Source of the DNA: Ga0077548 sp035440445
GTDB taxonomy: Bacteria > Pseudomonadota > Alphaproteobacteria > Rhizobiales > Xanthobacteraceae
Length of the DNA: 64,000 nt
Assembly (NCBI GenBank): GCA_035440445.1
Contig: DAORMJ010000006.1
Location: 62,001 to 126,000 of the forward strand
Direction: 5' to 3'
Positions 8,432 to 17,948 of this stretch are shown in pieces. Under the pieces are notes generated by a model. It did no database searches. It was not told where the DNA came from and saw only the letters and a program-made list of their open reading frames with translations. The stretch's first letter is position 1. Each line of letters begins with the position of its first letter. The translations under genes and the position numbers were made by a program.

Positions 8432-8719
8432 ATGCATTTCGTTGCCATCTGTCTCGATAAGCCGAACAGTCTGGATCTTCGCCTCGCCAATCGCGCCGCG
8501 CATCTCGACTATCTTCGCAGTCACTCCAAGACGATCAAGACATGCGGTCCGTTGCTCGCCGAAGACGGCGAGACCATGATCGGCTCGATGCTGATCCTCG
8601 ATGTACCCAATCGTCAATCCGCCGATGCGGTGCTGGCCGAAGACCCCTACAAGAAAGCCCACCTCTTCTCTTCCGTCGAAGTCCGGCCCTGGCGCTGGGT
8701 CATCGGGACGCCGATCTGA
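8432..8719 (+). CDS. YciI-like protein
   Basis: This 95-residue protein belongs to the YciI family, small dimeric alpha-beta barrel proteins related to ferredoxin-like folds. Visible family features are the N-terminal MHFVAICLDKP strand, the RAAHLDYLRSH motif with its conserved His, GPLLAEDG, and DPYKKAHLFSSVEVRPW near the C-terminus. No catalytic function is established for most members. It lies 4 bp before the EVE-domain gene, and the pair is common in rhizobial genomes. The 146 bp before it contains no feature I can name. Confidence 0.9.
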   Translation: MHFVAICLDKPNSLDLRLANRAAHLDYLRSHSKTIKTCGPLLAEDGETMIGSMLILDVPNRQSADAVLAEDPYKKAHLFSSVEVRPWRWVIGTPI

Positions 8720-8723
8720 AGCC

Positions 8724-9143
8724 ATGGCGTATTGGCTGATCAAGAGCGAACCCGATACGTGGTCGTGGGATGAGCAGGTCAAGGCGGGCGCGAAAGGCAC
8801 CGGCTGGACCGGCGTGCGCAACCACGCGGCGAAACTCAACCTGATGCGGATGAAGAAGGGCGACCGCTGCTTCTTCTATCATTCCAATATAGGCAAGGAG
8901 ATCGTCGGCATCGCCGAGGTCGTGAAAGAGCATTACATCGATCCCACCGACGAGACGCAGAAATTCGTCGCCGTCGACGTGAAGGCGAAAGAGCCGCTGA
9001 AGACGCCGGTGACACTCGCGCAGGTCAAGACCGAGCCCAAGCTCAAGAACATGGCGCTGATCAAACTCTCGCGTTTGTCGGTGCAGCCTGTTACCGACGC
9101 GGAATGGACGGCGGTGTGCAAGCTCGGCGGCGTGAAGCCCTGA
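8724..9143 (+). CDS. EVE domain-containing protein
   Basis: The 139-residue protein is a single EVE domain, a PUA-related fold that binds modified nucleotides. It starts MAYWLIKSEPDTWSWDEQ and has the conserved GVRNHAAKLNLMRMKKGDRCFFYHSN segment (about 35-60) that lines the binding pocket. The longer frame opens at 8601, but the ATG at 8724 immediately gives the conserved N-terminus and clears the YciI gene. Family members have been linked to RNA or modified-DNA binding; the ligand here cannot be told from sequence. Confidence 0.93.
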   Translation: MAYWLIKSEPDTWSWDEQVKAGAKGTGWTGVRNHAAKLNLMRMKKGDRCFFYHSNIGKEIVGIAEVVKEHYIDPTDETQKFVAVDVKAKEPLKTPVTLAQVKTEPKLKNMALIKLSRLSVQPVTDAEWTAVCKLGGVKP

Positions 9144-9808
9144 CGATTACGGACGCGGAAGCATTCATCCGCGCTAATACGCGCCTTCGCCCGGTCCCGC
9201 ACGTTCCTGAAATTTCGCTCCACGTCGCCGACGAAGCGGTGCCGCTCTGGCAGAAGACCGAGGAAGAACTTGGACAGATGGGACTACCGCCACCGTTCTG
9301 GGCCTTTGCCTGGGCGGGAGGTCAGGCGCTCGCGCGCTACATTCTCGATCACCCCGAAACCGTGAAGCAACGCCGCGTGCTGGACTTGGCGTCCGGCTCC
9401 GGCCTTGTCGGCATTGCCGCGGCAATGGCGGGTGCCGCCGAGGTGATCGCCAACGATATTGATACCTTCGCGATCTCCGCCATTGCGCTCAACGCCGAAG
9501 CGAACAAGGTCTCGCTGCAAAGCGAGACCTTCGACCGCCTCGATGCGCGCATGCCGCTCGAACACTTCGGTACGGTGCTGGCAGGGGATATTTTCTACGA
9601 GCGCGATACGGCCGCGCGCGCTTTCTCCTTTTTGCAGCGCATGCAAGCGCAAGGCGCGCGGGTACTCGTCGGCGATCCCGGACGCAGCTACCTGCCCAAG
9701 GACGAAATGCACGTACTTGCGGAATACACGGTGCCGGTGAGCCGGGATCTCGAGGATGCCGAGATCAAGCGCACCAGAGTATGGTCGCTCGGACCCGCGC
9801 CGACCTAA
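9104..9808 (+). CDS. Class I SAM-dependent methyltransferase (protein-lysine type)
   Basis: The protein has a Rossmann methyltransferase core with motif I VLDLASGSGLVGIAAA (about residues 90-105), the acidic NDID after strand 2, and LAGDIFYERD as the motif IV region. Together with the PPPFWAFAWAGGQALARY pre-motif it resembles the ETFB lysine methyltransferase / COG3897 group that modifies electron-transfer flavoprotein beta. The ATG at 9104 overlaps the EVE gene by 40 bp. Conserved sequence only begins about 14 residues later, so a GTG at 9116 or the CTG at 9140, which overlaps the EVE stop, are alternative starts. Substrate is inferred from family resemblance only. Confidence 0.85.
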   Translation: MDGGVQARRREALTITDAEAFIRANTRLRPVPHVPEISLHVADEAVPLWQKTEEELGQMGLPPPFWAFAWAGGQALARYILDHPETVKQRRVLDLASGSGLVGIAAAMAGAAEVIANDIDTFAISAIALNAEANKVSLQSETFDRLDARMPLEHFGTVLAGDIFYERDTAARAFSFLQRMQAQGARVLVGDPGRSYLPKDEMHVLAEYTVPVSRDLEDAEIKRTRVWSLGPAPT

Positions 9809-9831
9809 CCGAAAGGCGCAAGCCGCGCGCC

Positions 9832-9861
9832 TTGAAGACTGTGTTTCCCCCGGCGCATAAT
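9832..9861 (+). promoter_or_regulatory. Candidate sigma-70 promoter of acs
   Basis: TTGAAG at 9832-9837 and CATAAT at 9856-9861 are separated by 18 bp, about 60 bp before the acs start. Both hexamers deviate from consensus, so this is a plausible but unproven promoter. Confidence 0.35.
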
Positions 9862-9923
9862 GCGCCCAAGAAAGAGGCGGCTGCTCCGCAGGCCGCCCGT
9901 CCGGGAGTTCAGGGAGGAGTTCG

Positions 9924-11870
<1,947 letters not shown>

Positions 11871-11910
11871 CGAAAGCACGCGAACGAACAAGAGCGCTCA
11901 ATAACGTCAC

Positions 11911-11945
11911 ATCGCCCGGCTGAAACGCCGGGCGATTTGCTTTTT
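11911..11945 (+). terminator. Intrinsic terminator after acs
   Basis: A perfect 10 bp stem (11911-11920 with 11927-11936) and a 6-nt loop are followed by TTGCTTTTT. It lies 40 bp after the acs stop. The rest of the 315 bp gap to the next gene (11871-12185) contains a palindromic repeat at 12120 and an AT-richer stretch at 11970-12060, with no further gene. Confidence 0.8.
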
Positions 11946-12119
11946 GAGGCAAAAGCGCGCTGTGCCGGCGGCGTTTACATTCGGCTAACCTTAAACAGTT
12001 CCGAAAACTTTACGCTAAAATTGAATTGCCCTGCGCGAGATTGAAACCGCGCTTATGGTTACCGCACGAGGGTCCGATGCAACTGGATTGAATCGGACTT
12101 GTCGCCTGTCTGTTTGATT

Positions 12120-12168
12120 GAGCATGATCTTTTCCGAAAACCGCTTCGCGCTTTTCGGGGTCATGCTC
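12120..12168. repeat. Short palindromic repeat, copy 1
   Basis: The ends GAGCATGA and TCATGCTC are exact inverted repeats, and the interior TTTTCCGAAAACCGCTTCGCGCTTTTCGG is imperfectly self-complementary. A second copy with a few substitutions is at 20909-20953. Elements of this form are highly repeated in Bradyrhizobium-group genomes, as far as I recall. Confidence 0.8.
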
Positions 12169-12185
12169 CAGGTCAAGAGCGGATC

Positions 12186-12674
12186 ATGCGCCGGTTGTTA
12201 CTTGTTGCGTTATGCTGTCTTGCGTTCACGCCGCTCAAGGCGCGCGAGCTCGTTGCATTTCCTTATGCCCATTACGGCGTGATCGTCATCTCGATGAAGG
12301 AGCGGGCACTCTATCTCTCGCTCGGCAACGGCCAGGCGATCCGTTACCGCGTTGCCGTCGCGAAACGCGGCAAGCAGTGGTACGGCACGCGCTACATCGA
12401 CGGAAAATATGTGAACCCGGCCTGGGCGCCGCCGCCGGAAGTGAAACGCGATTTTCCGAACATGCCCGACATGATCCCGGGCGGCGCACATAACAATCCG
12501 ATGGGCGTGCGCGCGCTTACATTGACTGGCGGCGAATACGCGATCCACGGCACCAACCGGCCGAACTCGGTCGGCCGTTACGCCTCGTATGGATGTTTTC
12601 GCATGTATAACGAAGACATCGTCGATCTCTACGAGCGTGTCGCGGTCGGTACGCCAGTGATCGTGACGCAGTGA
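12186..12674 (+). CDS. Secreted L,D-transpeptidase (YkuD domain)
   Basis: L,D-transpeptidases make 3-3 peptidoglycan cross-links or attach proteins to peptidoglycan. The ATG at 12186 gives a clear signal peptide (MRRLLLVALCCLAFTPLKA). The YkuD domain follows, with GGEYAIHGTNRPNSVG holding the catalytic His and SYGCFRMYNEDI holding the catalytic Cys. The family's usual SHGC has Tyr in place of His here. At 162 residues it is a minimal enzyme with no extra binding domain. The frame opens upstream at 12099 inside the palindromic repeat, which is unlikely to be coding. Confidence 0.92.
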   Translation: MRRLLLVALCCLAFTPLKARELVAFPYAHYGVIVISMKERALYLSLGNGQAIRYRVAVAKRGKQWYGTRYIDGKYVNPAWAPPPEVKRDFPNMPDMIPGGAHNNPMGVRALTLTGGEYAIHGTNRPNSVGRYASYGCFRMYNEDIVDLYERVAVGTPVIVTQ

Positions 12675-12685
12675 CCCCCTTTGTC

Positions 12686-12753
12686 GTCCCCGCGAAAGCG
12701 GGGACCCATAACCATCGGTGTTAAAGAATCGCAAGACAGGGGTTATGGGTCCC
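12686..12753. repeat. Truncated inverted-repeat element
   Basis: A hairpin of GTCCCCGC-GAAA-GCGGGGAC (12686-12705) runs into a 13 bp arm GGGACCCATAACC (12701-12713). The exact inverse GGTTATGGGTCCC is at 12741-12753. The right side lacks a matching GC hairpin and stops 2 bp before the stop codon of the convergent extensin-like gene. It could also end transcription from both sides. Confidence 0.7.
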
Positions 12754-12755
12754 GG

Positions 12756-13448
12756 TCACCGGCAGATCTTCCACCAGCCCATGTCGAAGTGGAAATGGTT
12801 GGCATGCGCCGCGTTGTAATCCGGCGACAGCACGCCACCAAAAAAGCGGCACGCGCCATCGCGAACGCTACGCAGAAATTCGCCGCGCTCGGCCTTATTC
12901 CAGTCCTTCAACACGCTTGCGCTGGACCCATCCGTGAAAGTGAACGCGGCAATGTCGATCGCATTCGCGGTCGCGTGCTGGCTGAGGCGGCCCTGTTTCT
13001 GGTGATTGACGTTGCGGCAGGAAAACGTGCCGAAGGTCTGGATTGAGCGGACTTTCTTGTTCAGGATGCGCTCGGCTTCCTGCTGCAACACATGCCGCTC
13101 CCACAGCACGAGCGACGCCGCAGCCGAACAGCGCAACAGCACGCTGCCGCCATAGCTGACGCTTTGCCTGGAGAGCAGCACCCCGTCATCGAACCCGCAG
13201 CCACGCTCGTTCAACGGATATTGCTGGCGCGAGAAAGTGACTTCGCTTCGCGTGAGCACGGCGAAGCATTTTTCCGGGCTCGCGCGCAGATAATAAAGCT
13301 GCAGGCTGGTGAGCCAGTTGGGCTCGTCGCGCAGGTCGAAGGGCGCGTAACGGTCGAGCAATTTTTCGAAATGGAGCGCGCCAAAGATGCCGCCACCGGC
13401 GAGCCCGAGCAGAACCAGCAAAATCCCCCAGCGGAAAAGCTTCTTCAT
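12756..13448 (-). CDS. Extensin-like family protein
   Basis: This 230-residue protein has an N-terminal membrane anchor or signal segment (about residues 7-27) followed by the extensin-like C-terminal domain widespread in alphaproteobacteria. Features include NERGCGFDDGV, CSAAASLVLWERHVLQ, RLSQHATANAIDIAAFTF (with the conserved H-A-x-A-x-D pattern seen in LAS-type metallopeptidases) and AHANHFHFDMG near the end. The His/Asp pattern suggests a periplasmic peptidoglycan peptidase-like fold, but no activity is established for the family. It overlaps the upstream SDHAF4-like gene by 1 bp. Confidence 0.88.
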   Translation of the reverse strand: MKKLFRWGILLVLLGLAGGGIFGALHFEKLLDRYAPFDLRDEPNWLTSLQLYYLRASPEKCFAVLTRSEVTFSRQQYPLNERGCGFDDGVLLSRQSVSYGGSVLLRCSAAASLVLWERHVLQQEAERILNKKVRSIQTFGTFSCRNVNHQKQGRLSQHATANAIDIAAFTFTDGSSASVLKDWNKAERGEFLRSVRDGACRFFGGVLSPDYNAAHANHFHFDMGWWKICR

Positions 13449-13627
13449 CAGAAGTCGCTGGCGATCCCCTTTTTCTCCCAGTCGCCGTAACGCGAGGGCT
13501 CCTTCTCGCGCTTCGCGCCCTTCTCTGGAGGAAGCTTCGCGGCTGCTGCGTCGATTTCCACGCGGCGGGCTTCAGCCTCGGCGAGTGCACGCTTGGCGGC
13601 TTCTGGCAGTGGTTTCTTCTCTGTCAT
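13448..13627 (-). CDS. DUF1674 / SDHAF4-like succinate dehydrogenase assembly factor
   Basis: This 59-residue gene reads MTEKKPLPEAAKRALAEAEA at its start and ends SRYGDWEKKGIASDF, the strongly conserved C-terminal motif of DUF1674, the bacterial counterpart of the mitochondrial factor SDHAF4. In mitochondria that protein binds the flavinated succinate dehydrogenase flavoprotein subunit and aids assembly. The rest is charged and Ala-rich, probably disordered, as usual. Its stop overlaps the start of the extensin-like gene (TGATG), so the two are translationally coupled. The motif makes the family call secure despite the small size. Confidence 0.92.
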   Translation of the reverse strand: MTEKKPLPEAAKRALAEAEARRVEIDAAAAKLPPEKGAKREKEPSRYGDWEKKGIASDF

Positions 13628-13765
13628 GACAGTCAGGAACTATCTCCAGCCTCGCACGTCAAGTCATCCGCAGAAACACGGCTCTTGCGAAGCGGGGCCT
13701 AGCACTCCATCTTTTTTGCCGATGGCGGAGGCATTCTCCGCCGCAGGACAAGGGGTAGACCTTCG

Positions 13766-14707
13766 ATGAACTACATGAAAACCGCGATTCTGCTTGCCGG
13801 CATGACCGCGCTCTTCATGGGGATCGGCGCCTTGATCGGCGGCCAGCAGGGCATGCTGATCGCGCTCGTGATCGCGGCCGGCATGAATGTTTTCAGCTAC
13901 TGGAATTCCGACAAGATGGTCTTGTCGATGAACGGCGCGCAGGAAGTCGACGAGCGCACCGCGCCCGAACTGTTCCAGATCGTCCGTGAACTCTCGAACC
14001 GCGCCGGCCTGCCGATGCCGAAGGTCTATCTGATGGACAACCCGCAGCCGAACGCGTTTGCGACCGGCCGCAACCCGGAAAACGCCGCCGTCGCCGCCAC
14101 CACCGGACTGTTGCAGATGCTGAACCGCGACGAGATCGCGGGCGTCATGGCGCACGAACTTGCCCATATCAAGAACCGCGACACGCTGATCATGACGATC
14201 ACGGCGACCTTCGCCGGCGCGATCTCGATGCTGATCAACTTCGGCATGATGTTCGGCGGCAATCGCAACAATAACGGCATCGGCATGATCGGCACCATCG
14301 CAATGATGATCCTCGCGCCGCTCGCCGCCATGATCGTGCAGATGGCGATCAGCCGTACCCGCGAATACGCGGCCGACCGCATGGGCGCGGAGATTTCCGG
14401 CAATCCGATGTCGCTTGCCTCCGCGCTGAACAAGATCTCGGGTGCCGCCCAGCACATCGAGAACATCGACGCCGAGCGCAATCCTGCGACCGCGCACATG
14501 TTCATCATCAACCCGCTCTCGGGCGCGCGGATGGACAACCTGTTCTCGACGCACCCTGCGGTGGAGAACCGGATCGCGCAGCTCCGCGAGATCGCGTCGG
14601 AAATGGGCACCGGCTATTCGCCGCGCGCATCTTCCGCTCCGCGCGTTTCCGGCGTAACAGGGCCCAAAGTGCCACCGCGCGGTCCTTCGCGCGGTCCCTG
14701 GGGATAA
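13766..14707 (+). CDS. htpX: Membrane zinc metalloprotease HtpX
   Basis: HtpX is an inner-membrane M48 protease that removes damaged membrane proteins. The 313-residue protein has two N-terminal membrane segments (about 6-24 and 29-46), the zinc motif HELAH at 130-134 and a glutamate ligand in SRTREYAADRMG (about 195-206). Two further hydrophobic segments lie between about 143 and 192. The C-terminal tail is Pro/Arg-rich. The next gene, rsmB, starts 3 bp after its stop, so they form one transcript. Confidence 0.96.
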   Translation: MNYMKTAILLAGMTALFMGIGALIGGQQGMLIALVIAAGMNVFSYWNSDKMVLSMNGAQEVDERTAPELFQIVRELSNRAGLPMPKVYLMDNPQPNAFATGRNPENAAVAATTGLLQMLNRDEIAGVMAHELAHIKNRDTLIMTITATFAGAISMLINFGMMFGGNRNNNGIGMIGTIAMMILAPLAAMIVQMAISRTREYAADRMGAEISGNPMSLASALNKISGAAQHIENIDAERNPATAHMFIINPLSGARMDNLFSTHPAVENRIAQLREIASEMGTGYSPRASSAPRVSGVTGPKVPPRGPSRGPWG

Positions 14708-14710
14708 AGC

Positions 14711-16048
14711 TTGGCCAAGAAACGCCAGAACAGAACGCAAAAAGCAGAAACGCCGGGCCTCACCGCCCGGCGCTTTGCTGCCGACGCCCTCCTCGCCATC
14801 CTGCACAAGCGCCGCGCGCTGGAAGATGTGTTCGAACACGGCGAGACCGGCATTCACTTTCGCGCCCTCGACGAACGCGACCGCGCGCTCGCGCGCATGA
14901 TCGTGGCGACCGCACTGCGCCGTGCCGGCAGCCTGCAGGCGGTGCTCGAGCGCTTTCTGCAGCAGGGCTGGCCCGAAGATGTGCGGGTGCATGCGATCCT
15001 GCTCTCGGCAGCAGCGCAGATTCTCCTGCTGGAGGTGGCCGATCACGCGACCGTCGATCTCTCGGTCGATCTTGCGAGCGGTATCAGAAACAAGCGCTAT
15101 GCCGGGCTGACCAACGCCGTGCTGCGGCGGACCGCCGCCGAGGGTGCGGCGATTCTCGCGACGCTCGATCCCGAAATCGATACGCAGGAATGGATGCGCG
15201 GCCGCTGGCGCGCAGCCTATGGCGACGAGGGCCTGCGCGCGATCTGTCTCGCGCATCGCGTCGAGCCAGCGCTCGACATCACCGCGAAAGAAAATCCGCA
15301 GGCGCTTGCAGACATGCTGCAAGGCTTGCTGCTGCCGACCGGCAGCGTGCGCGTGACCGGCAAGGGCGTGGTCGCGCAACTTCCCGGCTACGATGACGGT
15401 GACTGGTGGGTGCAGGATGCCGCTGCCGCCATTCCGGCGCGTCTCCTCGGCAATATCAAAGGCAAGCGGGTCGCCGATCTCTGCGCCGCGCCCGGCGGCA
15501 AGACTTTGCAACTCGCAAATGCGGGCGCCAACGTCACGGCGGTCGATCGCTCCTCTTCGCGGCTGAAGCGGTTGAAGCAAAATCTCGACCGCACCAAACT
15601 CGACGCCGAAGTCGTCACTGCGGATGCCGCGACATGGGAAGCGGAGCCTTTCGACGCGATCCTGCTCGATGCGCCGTGTTCGGCGACCGGCACCATCCGC
15701 CGCCACCCCGATATTCTCTGGCAGAAGACACCCGAGGATCTCGAGCAGGTGACGAAGCTGCAATCGCGCCTCCTCGACAACGCGGCAAGACTCGTCAAAC
15801 CCGGCGGCCTGATTGTCTATTCGACCTGCTCGCTCGAACCCGAGGAAGGCGAGGAACAGATCGAGGCGCTGCTTTCGCGAAACGGCGAACTCGAACGCGT
15901 GCCGGTGCAGGCGGCGGAAAGCGGCGAGCCCGATGCCGTCACGCAAATGGGTGACGTGCGAACCATGCCGTTCCACTTTGCACATACCGATCCGAAGCTC
16001 GCGGGCTGCGACGGGTTCTTTGCAAGCCGGTTGCGGCGCAAGAGCTAG
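14711..16048 (+). CDS. rsmB: 16S rRNA (cytosine-C5)-methyltransferase, RsmB/NOP family
   Basis: The 445-residue protein has an N-terminal NusB-like helical domain (about 15-150) and a C-terminal RsmB/NOP methyltransferase domain. The SAM site is VADLCAAPGGKTLQLA, motif IV is LLDAPCSATGTIRRHPDI with the first cysteine, and YSTCSLEPEEGE holds the catalytic cysteine of motif VI. RsmB methylates C967 of 16S rRNA in E. coli; the exact site here is inferred. Translation starts at a TTG (14711) directly after htpX, since the first ATG is well inside the conserved region. Confidence 0.93.
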   Translation: MAKKRQNRTQKAETPGLTARRFAADALLAILHKRRALEDVFEHGETGIHFRALDERDRALARMIVATALRRAGSLQAVLERFLQQGWPEDVRVHAILLSAAAQILLLEVADHATVDLSVDLASGIRNKRYAGLTNAVLRRTAAEGAAILATLDPEIDTQEWMRGRWRAAYGDEGLRAICLAHRVEPALDITAKENPQALADMLQGLLLPTGSVRVTGKGVVAQLPGYDDGDWWVQDAAAAIPARLLGNIKGKRVADLCAAPGGKTLQLANAGANVTAVDRSSSRLKRLKQNLDRTKLDAEVVTADAATWEAEPFDAILLDAPCSATGTIRRHPDILWQKTPEDLEQVTKLQSRLLDNAARLVKPGGLIVYSTCSLEPEEGEEQIEALLSRNGELERVPVQAAESGEPDAVTQMGDVRTMPFHFAHTDPKLAGCDGFFASRLRRKS

Positions 16049-16164
16049 CTTCGGGCCAAGTGGACAGGACCGGCGGCTCGGCTATCCTGATTCGCAAGGC
16101 ATGGGGAGTTTACGGGACCGGTCGAACCAGAAATGCCGGTCAAAGGGGAAGGCAGCGGCAACCG

Positions 16165-17883
16165 ATGGCGGAGCGAGGGCGGCCTCAGCTTGGCGGTGGC
16201 GGATTGCGGGGATGGTGGGCGCGGGTTGCGTCGAACCCAGCCTATCGCTGGCGCTTGCGGGTTCCGATACCCGAACGGCTCCTGATCGCGCCACAGGATT
16301 TGCGGACCGGCGATCCGGTCATTGCCACCGAAATCTATAGCGGCGTCTTCAGCTTTGCCGGCAAGGCGGTGAACGCCAATGGCCTCTCGCCCTTTGAACT
16401 GGAATCGCCTTCCCCCGAATGGTCGCAGGAATTGCTGGGCTTCGGCTGGCTTCGGCACTTACGTTCGGCAGGTCTCGCGCTCTCGCGAAAAAACGGACGC
16501 GTGCTTGTTTCCGACTGGATTTCGCAGCATGGCGGGTCGCATCCGGAATCGTGGCAACCGGAGATCACCGCGCGCCGCATCATCTCATGGCTCACGCATT
16601 CGCCGCTGATCCTGCAGGATGTCGATCAGTATTTTTATCGGCGCTTCCTGCGCAGTCTTTCGCGGCAAGTGCGTTACCTGCGGCAGGTCTATCCCTTCGT
16701 CGATGACGGCTATCCGCGCCTGCTGGTCGCGACTGCGCTGACGTTCGCAGGCCTCTGCATGGCCGGCGAACAGCGCCTGCTCGCGCAGTCCGTAAAGCGG
16801 CTCGTCATCGAACTGCGCCGGCAAATTCTGGTCGATGGCGGTCACGTCAGCCGCAATCCGGGCGTGCTGATCGATCTTCTGGTCGATCTCATTCCGCTGC
16901 AGCAGGTCTTCGAGTCGCGCAATCTCACGACACCGACGACGCTGACGAGCGCGATCGGACGAATGATGCCGATGCTGCGTTTCTTCCGGCATGGCGACGG
17001 CACCATCGCGCAGTTCAACGGCATGGGTGCCACACCTTCGGATCTGCTCGCCGCCCTGCTTTCCTATGACGAAGCGCGCACGGCACCTGAACTAGAGGCG
17101 GAGGAGTCGGGCTATCAGCGGCTGGAGGGTGGCGGCAGCGTCGTGATCGCCGATACCGGGGCGCCGCCGCCTGGAATTTTAAGCCGCCATGCGCACGCCG
17201 GTTGTCTCTCCTTCGAGTTTTCGACAAGGCGGCGGCGCATCGTCGTCAATTGCGGGCTGCCCGCGCAAAACAGCGAAGCCTGGCGCGAAGCCGCGCGGGC
17301 AACGGCCGCGCATTCGACGGTGACCTGGCACGACACGTCCTCGTGCCGCTTCAAACCCGCAAGAGCCGGCGCTGTCTTGATCGCGGCCGGTCCACGGGAA
17401 GTGGATGTCGTACGCGGTGGACACGAGGAAACCACCATTCTGCGCGCTTCGCATGACGGCTATGTCGCGGCCTTCGGCGTCACCCATCAGCGTTCCTGGC
17501 GGCTGTCCGCGAACGGCAACCGGCTGGATGGCGAAGACGTCTTTCTCCCGCGCCAGGGCAAGGAGCTTCCGAAAGAGGCGCTGTGCGATTACGCGATCCG
17601 CTTTCACCTTCACCCTTCGGTAAAGGCGAGCCGGGTCAATGACGGGCGGACGGTGCTCTTGATCCTGCCGGGCCGCGAAAGCTGGCTTTTCACTGCGCCG
17701 AACATGCGGGTCGAGGTCGAGGAAAGTATTTTCCTCTCCTCGAGCGAAGGCCCGCGCCGCACCAGCCAGATCGTGATTGCCGACAATGCGCGGACGTTTT
17801 CTCGCGTGCTCTGGACCTTCCTGCGCGCCGACATGCCGCAGCCACGCGAAGAGCCGGAGGAAGCGCCGGAGCTTCCCATTTAG
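16165..17883 (+). CDS. Heparinase II/III family protein
   Basis: This is a large protein with an N-terminal alpha-helical toroid-like half (to about residue 320) and a C-terminal beta-rich heparinase II/III domain. The latter includes SRHAHAGCLSFEFSTRRRRIVVNCG (about 335-360) and AHSTVTWHDTSSCRF. Rhizobial members lie between rsmB and purH exactly as here, and their substrate is unknown; a role on cell-surface or extracellular polysaccharide is possible. No signal peptide is evident. I chose the ATG at 16165 (572 residues); the frame extends upstream to 16060, 11 bp after rsmB. Confidence 0.88.
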   Translation: MAERGRPQLGGGGLRGWWARVASNPAYRWRLRVPIPERLLIAPQDLRTGDPVIATEIYSGVFSFAGKAVNANGLSPFELESPSPEWSQELLGFGWLRHLRSAGLALSRKNGRVLVSDWISQHGGSHPESWQPEITARRIISWLTHSPLILQDVDQYFYRRFLRSLSRQVRYLRQVYPFVDDGYPRLLVATALTFAGLCMAGEQRLLAQSVKRLVIELRRQILVDGGHVSRNPGVLIDLLVDLIPLQQVFESRNLTTPTTLTSAIGRMMPMLRFFRHGDGTIAQFNGMGATPSDLLAALLSYDEARTAPELEAEESGYQRLEGGGSVVIADTGAPPPGILSRHAHAGCLSFEFSTRRRRIVVNCGLPAQNSEAWREAARATAAHSTVTWHDTSSCRFKPARAGAVLIAAGPREVDVVRGGHEETTILRASHDGYVAAFGVTHQRSWRLSANGNRLDGEDVFLPRQGKELPKEALCDYAIRFHLHPSVKASRVNDGRTVLLILPGRESWLFTAPNMRVEVEESIFLSSSEGPRRTSQIVIADNARTFSRVLWTFLRADMPQPREEPEEAPELPI

Positions 17884-17948
17884 ACTCCAGCGGACAAACG
17901 CAGCAGGACGGTTTTCCAGGCCCGCGCACTCATGCTATCGGCCTTGCC

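Noticed and set aside
11975..12000. CTAACCTTAAA as a CtrA site before the L,D-transpeptidase
   Set aside because: Only a degenerate half-site without TTAA-N7-TTAA spacing.
13664..15985. 773-codon open frame on the minus strand across htpX and rsmB
   Set aside because: It is antisense to two clearly conserved genes, rich in Arg/His/Gly as expected from high-GC complement strands, and matches no domain.
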